64,000 nt of DNA, taken from contig NW_004457592.1 in assembly GCF_000313135.1 (NCBI RefSeq), positions 5,976-69,975 of the forward strand, in the 5' to 3' direction. The notes below the pieces were generated by a model that was given only the letters and a program-made list of their open reading frames with translations, made no database searches and was not told the origin of the DNA. Position numbers and translations under genes: made by a program. This document shows, in pieces, positions 55,853-64,000 of this stretch; the stretch's first letter is position 1, and the number at the start of each line of letters is the position of its first letter. Source of the DNA: Acanthamoeba castellanii str. Neff (taxonomy: Eukaryota; Discosea; Longamoebia; Acanthamoebidae).

Positions 55853-58143
55853 ATGGAGCTGCCAAATGAGGTGGTGCTGCTGGTGTTCGAATTCCTGGGG
55901 GTGGGCGACCTGGCAGCTTGCGCCCGCGTGAGCACCGAGTGGGGCGCACTGGCCGCCACCAACATGCTGTGGCAACACCACTACCGCGCGATCTTGGGCA
56001 ATGGCCACCCTTCATTGACGCGATTTCGATCTTCCACATCCACACCTTCATCTGCTTCAGCTCCACCCCCTGTACCAGCCAACGCACGAGAGATCGAACG
56101 TACGTTCAGCATTTCACATCCGTGTAGAGCCTCGCATCTTTTTCTCATTTTCCCAATCTTCTACTCGCGCGACACGCCACACCACGACACGCACCACCGC
56201 ACACGCACACAACCGTGCACTACGCGCAGGGGGTGGTGCTGTGGATTGGAAGCGTGCGTTGCGCGGGGCGTGGTCGGCCAAGCGGAACTGGCGCCGCGGG
56301 CGGCCCACCCACCGCGAGGCCTTCCATTGCCACACCCGGGCGTCGGGCCTCTGCTTCGATCATCGCTTCCTCTACGTCGGCCTCAACCGCGGCTGCGTGC
56401 AGGTATGTGCGTGTCGTGTGTTGTGTGTCGTGTGTCGTGTCGTGCTGACAGTAACTGCAGGTGTTTGATCTGCACTCGAACCACGACGCAGCACACGCCG
56501 ATGCCGAGACGGCGAAGGATGACGATGGCGGCGACGAAGGCAACGAAGTCTACTCCGGCGACACGTCATCAACGCCGTCAAACTCGACGGCACCCCTCAT
56601 CTACTTTCCTACATCGTCGACTTCGTCGTCGGCTTCAGGGGAGGTGGAGGCGGCGGCAGACGAAGGCGAGGGGCTGGTGGTGCCGATGGCCGACGGGCCG
56701 CGCAAGAAGCCCGTCGTGCTGCATTCTCCGCATTCCTCCTACTCTGACGTGCTCGCCATACACGACCAGCGACTCTACGCCGTCTCGGGCAAAAGCATCG
56801 TCGGTAACACGAGACACGACACGACACGCACCGCACGACACGACACGACACGACACGCGCCGCTTACTTGGTGGCTTACGACACACGTGATGTGCACACC
56901 TACAGTGTGGGACGTGGATGTGTGCGAGGCGAAGGAGATCAAGCGGGTGGAGATTGCGTACGAGGGGCACACGAACAAGGTGTCCTGCATCGACTTCAGC
57001 GGACACCACTTGATCACCGGCTCCTGGGACCAAACCATCCGGTACCCCACACCGCACACGCACGCACGCACCACCGTCCGCGCAGTGACTGAGTGTGTGG
57101 TGTTGCGTGTCGTGTTGCGTGTCGTGTGACGTGTGTCGTGTGATATCAGAATGTGGGATATTAACACGGGCGTGTGCCTGAACTCCATGACGGGCCACAC
57201 GGCCAATATCAAGCACCTCCAGACGGCCGACCATCGCATCGTCTCCAGCTCCAACGACAACACGTACGTGTGCTGAACTTCAGACACACGTGAACGCACA
57301 ACCGCACACGCACACACCACGCACGCACGCACGCACGCACACACACGCACACCGCACACGCACGCACGCACGCACGCACACACACAACCGCCGCAATGGT
57401 GCTGGTCCTCACGTGACGAGCCGCGCGCGGGTGCAGGTTGATGGAGTGGGACATGCGGAGCTGCACGCAGGTGCGGTCCACCTGCTGCACGAAGCAGTCG
57501 GCCCAGGCGGCGCCCGCGGTGTCGGCGTTCCACTACGACCCCGACCGCGATCTGATCGTCATCGGCCAGCGCGAAGGCACCGTACAAAGGTACACACACA
57601 ACACACGACCGCACGACACACACGACCGCACGACACACGACCGCACGACACACGCGACCGCACGACACGCACACGCCAGATTGTGGGACTCAACCGAACA
57701 CGATGGCCAGGTTGTGTTATTCGGAGATCTTCGCACAGAACAGGTTTCTCATGGGCATGCCCGGATCGGCGGTGATGCGCCTCCACAAGGGCCTCATCCA
57801 CCGGGTCCAGATGGACGCCTACAAGGTCTTGACCTCGGGCCAAGACGGCATCATTGGCGGTACACTCCCACGACACACACCGACACACACGACACACGCA
57901 CGACACGCACGACACACACACACGACACATACAAGGCACACCAGACGACACACACACACACACATGATCGTACAACTAACGACAGGTGTGGCCACAGTTT
58001 GGGACCTGGCGACGGGTGGGCTGCTGTACCGCGTGCAGACGGGGTGTAAAAGCTCGCTCAACGCGATGCAGTTCGACCACACGCAGCTCTTCCACGCCAC
58101 CGGTGCCTCCGTCGAGCGCCTCGCCTTCTCCGATGATTGGTGA
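55853..58143 (+). CDS. F-box/WD40-repeat protein
   Basis: Probable substrate receptor of an SCF ubiquitin ligase. N-terminal F-box: MELPNEVVLLVFEFLGVGDL, AACARVSTEWGALAAT, LWQHHYR. WD40 blades follow in separate exons: FLYVGLNRGCVQVFDLHS, SDVLAIHDQRLYAVSGKSIV, VWDVDVCEAK, EGHTNKVSCIDFSGHHLITG, SWDQTIRMWDINTGVCLNSM, TGHTANIKHLQTADHRIVSS, SNDNTLMEWDMRSCTQV, LIVIGQREGTVQRLWD, YKVLTSGQDGIIG, VATVWDLATGGLLYRVQTG. A Ser/Asp-rich insert lies after the first blade. Introns consist largely of CACACGAC-type repeats. Between FGDLRTEQ and NRFLMGMPGS (about 57725-57740) the frame changes without an obvious intron, so an error is likely. Stop at 58141. Confidence 0.82.
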
Positions 58144-58271
58144 GGTCGCCTTCCGTTCGGTGGAAACTCAGTCGACACAAAGGGTGGAATTCTTGGCATT
58201 TTATTTATTTTGTGTTTATCAATACAAAAAGATAGTACACTAGTAAAACCCACACAGAGCAAGGTGCAGCC

Positions 58272-60320
58272 ATGAGCAAGGTGCCTGAGGCCACCTCTCC
58301 TTTCTAGAAGAAGACAGCATCTTGTTTGCAACAAAAGATGGGAACTTCTCATCCAAATGCTTGATCTTATGGCTGTGCTGGAGATGTGCAGTTCGAACAG
58401 CACCTGCGTAAGACAACACTTGCTTTCAAAGCAGAGGAAGAAGAGGAAGGAGGGCTCAGCAGCGAAGATGAGGAGGAAGATGAGGAGTTGGAAGATGAAG
58501 CAGAGTATGCGGAAGAAGAGGAGGAGGATGGGGGAGGGCAGGATGACGTGGCAGCAACTGCAGCAACACAAGAAGCACCCCAACCACAACCACAACCGTC
58601 CAAGTTCCTGTCCGCCAGCCGCAGGCCGGCGGCCACTACTACAACACCACCCAAGAGACAGCGCCTTGGCCCGCCATCACCTACCTCTGCCCCCACCGCG
58701 CCTCCCCACCGCCCCCCGTCAGCCATCGCTCGATCCGCCCCGCCTCCCCACGCGCGGCCGCCACCAGCGCCACCGCGGCCGCGGCCGCAGCCACTGCCCG
58801 ATGTAGGCACCGCCGCCCACGAGCAACGCAGTCGTGTACCACCAGTTCCGCAGGGGCGGTCGGTGCTGGACCTGTCGCGCGATCCTCGGCTCACCCCCGA
58901 GCAGCAGCGCCTGGCCGCCCTCGTGCAGCGCAGTCAGCCACCGACCGGCCCCTTACCCGCTCCACCACCTTCATCTTCTGGTGTACCCATGAGGCCCTAC
59001 ATGGCACCGCCTTGGCCTTGGCTCCAGCAGCAGCCAACCCCTCTGCCGGGCGTGTGGCAGCCGCACGGCGCGGGCCAACCACAGTACACGGCTGTGTCGG
59101 CGGACCCGCGGCTGCGGCAGGTGGTCAAGACTGAGCCGCAGGACGAGGCGGAGGCGGAGATGAGGACTCGCGCAGAGTTGGTCGTGCTCGAGGAGAAGCA
59201 CTGCTGCCATCTCTTTCTCGACGGCGGTACCACCGCACACGCACCACACTACACGCACACGAGAAGGTGAGAATGCTGAGCGACTTCCACTGGTGTACTG
59301 GTGGGCAGTGGACCCGCGCGACGTGGAGGGAATGGAACGCCTGGCCACGCTCTGTCGGCAGTACGGCGGCGACAATGACTCGCCGGCCACCCTCATCGGC
59401 CCCTGGCACCAATTCTTCAACTCAGGGTTCGCCACTTCAACCAACCACACTCACCACGCCAACCACACTCACAACACTCACCACACTCGCCACACTCACC
59501 ACACTCACCACACCAACCACGCCAACCACAACATGTTCGTCAGCGGCACTCACGCGTGCAAGGTTGCAGGAGTGGGGTGAGCGCGAGTGGCAAGTTCAAG
59601 GGCGAATGGTCCATCGTCTGCTGCAAGTCTACAGCGCACGCCACGCAGGTCAAGGAGGTCGTCCAAGGTCTAAACCACTTACATGACCTGATGTAGACGC
59701 GGCACTTGTGCGTGGTGGCGGTGGTAGTGGTGGTGATGTGTCATCTTCTATCACCATCAGACATGAAGGTGGGTCGGAGGAAGATCGAGGCTAGCTTCAT
59801 CGGCGTGGCCTCTCTCTTCGTTCTTTGATTTCTTTCGTTTTCGTTCTTCTCTTCGTCTTCTCAACTTTTTTCGCGACTTCGCAGAGTCAGCTGGTGCTCT
59901 TCAATGTGCCGCTGGACTATCCGCTCGACGATCTCAAGCGCGCTCTTCACGCCCAATCCGCCTGCGTGCGCACTCCACTGCTTCTGCGCTCCGTTGAGCG
60001 TTCGATCTCTCATCTCATCTTCTGTTCATCTGCTCGCAGAGGCTGGCGATCGGCGAGCCGTCGCGTGGTGTCGGCCGGGGCCTCCCAGGGGCGACGGGCC
60101 GCGACGGAGGCAACCAACCACGGAGAGACCGAAGAAGAAGAGGAAGCGGCGGCGAGAAGAAGAAGGTGGAAGAGCGAGAGGTGCTGCTGATCTTCGAGTC
60201 GCCGGAGGGAGCCGCCCGCGCGCGAGGAGGACATGGCGACATCAAGCTCTCCGGCGGCCGCATGGCGCACGCCAACTTCTATCCTCTTCATCCGCCCGCT
60301 GGCTACTTCGGTTCTTGAGC
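58272..60320 (+). CDS. Acidic/proline-rich protein with C-terminal RRM-like domain
   Basis: Probable RNA-binding protein. Start inferred: ATG 58272 (MSK) spliced to FEQHLRKTTLAFKAEEEEE at 58391; this is a guess. An acidic stretch (EDEEEDEELEDEAEYAEEEE), then a long Pro/Gln-rich region with PPKRQRL, then a folded-looking part YWWAVDPRDVEGMERLATLC and LIGPWHQFFNSG, EWGEREWQVQGRMVHRLLQV. The C-terminus has an RNP2-like QLVLFNVPLDYPLDDLKRAL and an RNP1-like VLLIFESPEGAARARGG, with a basic loop (KKKVEERE) between, ending GYFGS at 60320. Several exon joins are unproven and the reading between them changes frame. Confidence 0.5.
59440..59530 (+). repeat. CACACTCAC/CAACCACGC minisatellite
   Basis: About ten degenerate 9-base units. 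It probably lies in an intron, because the flanking frames GPWHQFFNSG and EWGEREWQVQ join better without it; read through, it would give an Asn/Thr-His repeat. Confidence 0.85.
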
Positions 60321-60363
60321 CGTTTCGAAGAGCGCGCTTCTCTTCTTCGTGGCCGACGTACAT

Positions 60364-61084
60364 TTACTGGGCGCTGTCGGTGGGTGGCACGTAGCGAGCG
60401 GCCTCGATGTGCATTAGGCTGCTCGGCGCGAGGTCGTCTTGATGGTCTCCATCGTCGTAGGCCACATGCCAACCTCCAGGCGTCGCATGCGTGACCGTCC
60501 CAACGTACCTGACAACAACAACAGCAAAAGACCACGTCAATACTGGATGCAGGGGCCAGCAAGAAGATGAAGAATGAGACATACCAGTTGTTGGGTCTCC
60601 ACTCGGACAGCACCCGGTCGCCCACGGCGATGGTGTCCGGCGCGCCGGTAAAGTGGAAGAGCCGCTCGGCGCCCAGCCAGCAGGACAGCCCCGACGATTC
60701 CATGACGACATGGTACTGCCTCGACACAGTGTACTTGCCTTCGGCCAAGTCGGTTGCCTTTGTTGGCGTGTGTGTATCGTATGTGTATCGTAAGTGTGTT
60801 ATTAGATGAATGGCGTGAAAAGAGGAGAGTCGCTGTTACCTTCTCGTACGTGTAGGCTATCTTCGACTGTGCAGGGTCAGAGGTGATTGTTCCTGTGCGT
60901 GCCGAAGAAGATGAGAACTTCAAGCAGCCCTGAAGCCAGACTGGCTCAGACTGGCTCCGCTTACCTGGGCCATGCGATTGGATGATGCGGCCGCCCAGGT
61001 TCTGGCTCTTGTTCTGGATCAGCATCCGCTTGCCGAGCAGGGCCGGATCAGCCGGCGGTACGTTCGCAATGTCGGCTGAAGCAG

Positions 61085-61129
<45 letters not shown>

Positions 61130-63059
61130 AGAGCGAGAGAGAGTGGGGTGAGAGGCTCTAGCATTACGTATCGATTCCAGAGAAGGCAAGGGGAGCGCAC
61201 CAACGGTCTTCCAGAACGCTTTCCTCGCGGAGTGCATGTCCTGTGAGAAATCCTGCAACTGGTCGAGGGTAAACCATTTGCTCCAATGCTCGAAGCTGAC
61301 CTCGAACACGAAGCAAGGCTTGGACACGCCTGAAGAGCCCATGACGAGGTGAGGAGCTCGTGCGGTGAGAGACGAGGGCTTGCTCTTAAGAAGCTGGGAG
61401 ACAGATAGATCGTACGCGTGATGCAGCTCATTCCCCAGTGGTCACCGTTCTCTATGAATATCTCCAGGTCACGCAAGCTTGCGTCGTCACTGTTGTATAT
61501 AGCCGTCATCAAGTCCTCGTGCAGGCCTGCAACACAAAGTTAGATTTTGGTAGTAACAAAGATGTTGTGTTGGGGAGGAGCCGGTACTGTGGTCTAGGGT
61601 GTTGAGGGACACCTTTCGCTGGAAGCTGTTGAGCGGAAGGGCGGTCATCGAGTCTAGCATGATCAATCCCTCACTCGTCAAGCCGGTAATTGTTCCTATG
61701 TTTCATCCGATGTGAGACTACATGAAGTGCCCAGCATAACACATGAAGTGCCAAGGCACCGGTACCAGGCATGCAATAGCGGTCTTCATCAGACTGAGCA
61801 ACAATCACCTTGGTGTTGGTCAGCTCTAGTGGAACGTGGCGAGAGCGTCAGGCTCAGACTTGCGCAGCCAACGAACAATGAGTGAGGTTAACCTGTAGTC
61901 CGTATGCTGATCGCAGTGCTGTTGTAGGTCCTGTAGCGTGCAGCGAGCAGCTGATCCATCATCGGATCTTCGCTCGTTTCGATCGACTGGCCCGTTGCTT
62001 TGGTAGCGAGCAGCTTGTTGAGCAGCTGGGACTTTGTCAATTGGAAGAGGGGGTCGCCCTCCTCCGGTCCAGTGCCAAGAGCCTTGCCCCATTCGGTGTC
62101 GCTATGTCGATTACGGTGAGACAGCGCAAGGAGTACATTACGGATTGAGTTGTAATGCGTACCAAAGGTCGACTTCGTCAAGACATGCGAGCACCTCTCG
62201 TGCCAGATCGCTCTTCACGTTCCTTTCGTGATTAGCCTTCCTTTTGCCTTGCACAAGATCAGCCAAGGTTGTCGGAGGCACGAGTCCGTCGCCAGGCACC
62301 TGTGTTGCGTACACATCAGAAGAGTGAGAACAATCCTAGCGTGGCACGCGTCGCTTGCAGGCCTGAGCTGGCGATTGTCCGTACGGGGCGTATGCGAGCA
62401 ACGGGTTGGATGCACGTTGGAAGAGAAGGTGCGAAGATGAGCGTTGGGTCCGTGGTAGTGTCCACGCACACCCCTGTTAGCAAGAACAGAAAAAAGAAGA
62501 CGTGTAAGTGCTAAACGAAGCTAAGAGGAGCATGAGCGATTCAACCTTGTAGCACCCGAACGATGTGTCCGGTGTAGAAGCTGCCAGAGTGTGCGCCGGA
62601 GCACGAGGTTCCGATCACTGGCAGCAGCGCTGCAAGGTGCGGGACAACAACAGTGAGAAGGCCAAGGGTATCAACGGCACGAGGGGAAGGTGACCCACCG
62701 ACTTGTTTGCAGGCGCGCTTCCAGGAGTTGTCGGCCATGGCCAGCGTCCAGAGGGGCATCTGAGCGAGAAAGCGGTGACGATAGATAGGACCCCACAAGA
62801 CATCGCTGTCCGCTACTTCCTTCCAGTCCTTGGGGGCAAGTTGTGAGACATAGAACGTTTCGAAAAACACAGTTGAGGGGGGGGGCACCTTGTTGACGCA
62901 GCCTGCTTGACCGAGAGCAGAGATGTCCAAGTGGAAGAAGATGTGCAGGACAAGCTCCCAAGGTAAGCGGTTATCTGGCCCAAACAGCTCTTCAACGCTC
63001 GTCTGGGCAAGTTCCTCCAGCCAGAGCCCTTCGCGGGGTACCACCCCCAGACAGTTCAT
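60364..63059 (-). CDS. F-box protein with C-terminal Tudor/SH3-like segment
   Basis: From ATG 63059 (MNCLGVVPREGLWLEELAQT): an F-box LPWELVLHIFFHLDISALGQ spliced to KDWKEVADSDVLWGPIYRHR. Many short exons follow: TSCSGAHSGSFYTGHIVRVL, DLVQGKRKANHERNVKSDLA, LFQLTKSQLLNKLLATKATG, ITGLTSEGLIMLDSMTALPL, DASLRDLEIFIENGDHWG, FEVSFEHWSKWFTLDQLQDF, LLGKRMLIQNKSQNLGGRII, GLSCWLGAERLFHFTGAPDT. The last two exons, IAVGDRVLSEWRPNNW + YVGTVTHATPGGWHVAYDDG, look like a Tudor/agenet-type barrel (strands plus conserved W, Y, DDGD). Stop at 60364. The exon chain is by eye; some exons may be misassigned. Confidence 0.62.
61086..61126 (+). repeat. (CA)n microsatellite in an intron
   Basis: About 20 CA units followed by a GA run (61127-61143), inside the large F-box gene. 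Confidence 0.95.
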
Positions 63060-63173
63060 CTTTTGGGCTTTTTTTTCAATAAAAGCCAAAAAGAACGCGT
63101 AGATTTGTGGGGCCGCTCGCGTGTCCGTTCACGAAAGAGTGTTCCCTTTATTCACGGCTTAGGGGTCTCTAGT

Positions 63174-63789
63174 CTAGGCGATTGATCCGTCGGAAGACTC
63201 CTGGCTGATGACGCTGAAGAGTGCCAGAGTGCTGCGCCGAATGAAGTCTAGGTGATTTGCAAGCTCGTAGTTCTCGACGTACACACTGTGCAGGCCTGAA
63301 AGGGAGACGAGAGCGTCAGCATTAGGCGAATGCAAGAGGAATAGCGAGCAAGTAGAGACACGAACTGTTCAGGAGAGCTTCGCACTCAGCAGAACGTTGT
63401 CCGGCCATCTCGTTGAGTTGCGTCATACATACTTCGTAGATCCTCTGCAACTTCATCGTCGAGTCTACACGAAAGCGAAAGCGCTACGTCTGAGTATACC
63501 AACAAACGCGTTCGTGTAGCGGAGGTATGGGGACCAACCTTCGAGTAGCGCCTCCCGTCTCTTCAGCACCTCCTGAGCCTTCAGCTGCGCCGTCCCGATG
63601 ATCTCGACCTGGGGCGGCTCCTTACCGTGCGTCTCATCCTCCTGACTTACTTCGCTACGCGACTTCTTGTTCACGTGTTCGTACTCGCTCAGCTCAGCGC
63701 CGTCCCCCGCCTGAACCAGGCATAAAGAGAGTTGGCGCACGTCGCGTAGGAACCTACTTACGGTCTCTTCGTCTACGTACCTCGCTCAT
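63174..63789 (-). CDS. Small helical protein of unknown function
   Basis: Exon 1 is only 63789-63781 (ATG AGC GAG, codes MSE) with GT at 63780-63779. Exon 2 begins AGDGAELSEYEHVNKKSRSE and contains QVEIIGTAQLKAQEVLKRRE; exon 3 is STMKLQRIYEVCMTQLNEMA, GQRSAECEALLN; exon 4 is GLHSVYVENYELANHLDFIR, RSTLALFSVISQESSDGSIA and a TAG at 63176-63174. About 125 residues, nearly all helical after an acidic N-terminus, so probably a coiled-coil subunit of some complex. I know no family. Confidence 0.6.
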
Positions 63790-64000
63790 CGTGTCCGTGT
63801 AGAGAGAAAGAAGAGACGTGCGGCTTGGCGACCACGGAAGGCAAAGTTGTAAATGATTTTGATGGGGTGCGTCGACGTCCAAGTAGCAACGCAGGCAAAA
63901 CCGAGCCGACACTTCCCGCCATTTTTGTCGCCCTGGAAGGAGTGGCGCTCGCCTGGCGATCGATGATGTTGACAGTGTCTCTGTGCGAAGATGCAAGAAC
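63790..64000. other. Window end, nothing recognised
   Basis: Upstream of the small helical gene; a minus-strand open frame here has no features I can support. Confidence 0.4.

Overview
The window is nuclear DNA of a protist that looks like Acanthamoeba. Reasons: GC-rich, gene-dense sequence; many short GT-AG introns of about 60-110 bases with T-rich 3' ends; a 119-base 5S rRNA gene matching the Acanthamoeba type as I remember it; and a mix of genes (ependymin-like protein, SCO1, JMJD7, Rab32-type GTPase, PIPK) that fits an amoeba. Coordinates below join exons I read by eye; no transcript data were available.

Left part (1-35.7 kb), in order: a truncated inverted copy of a gene found again at 27 kb; a papain-family protease; the mitochondrial import J-protein TIM14; an ependymin-like secreted protein; a 7-kb locus with two tandem copies of a P-loop ATPase joined to a TOPRIM/DUF4435-like domain; the CCAAT-binding factor NF-YA; the tRNA acetylation adaptor THUMPD1/TAN1; an ACAD11-like acyl-CoA dehydrogenase with an added acyl-CoA-binding domain and a 5S rRNA gene inside one intron; SCO1; two uncharacterised genes; the hydroxylase JMJD7; an EEF1AKMT2-like methyltransferase; a decayed CLU gene; and a secreted G8-domain protein.

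Middle part (about 35.9-45.7 kb): accessory DNA. Most of it is strongly CpG-poor and TG/CA-rich, unlike everything around it. It carries a broken AAA+ clamp-loader-like gene, other unassigned reading frames and a 552-base assembly gap. Its right edge abuts an intronless, Pseudomonas-like glyoxalase/VOC gene with a REP-like element, then a fragment of a viral-type YqaJ recombinase. I read it as an endogenised, silenced virus or mobile element plus bacterial DNA, or a chimeric assembly joint.

Right part (45.7-64 kb) returns to ordinary genes: a MIT-zinc finger-PIPK lipid kinase, a Rab32-type GTPase, a proline-rich protein, a pair of divergent F-box genes (one with WD40 repeats), an RRM-like protein, a large F-box protein and a small helical protein.

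The most interesting locus is 4.4-11.5 kb. Its two modules have the domain order of OLD-family/PARIS (AriA-AriB) antiphage systems of bacteria, here in a spliced eukaryotic gene. The first TOPRIM keeps its acidic residues; the second has lost two of them. Several otherwise good genes carry single frameshifts, often in homopolymers, so some sequence errors are likely.
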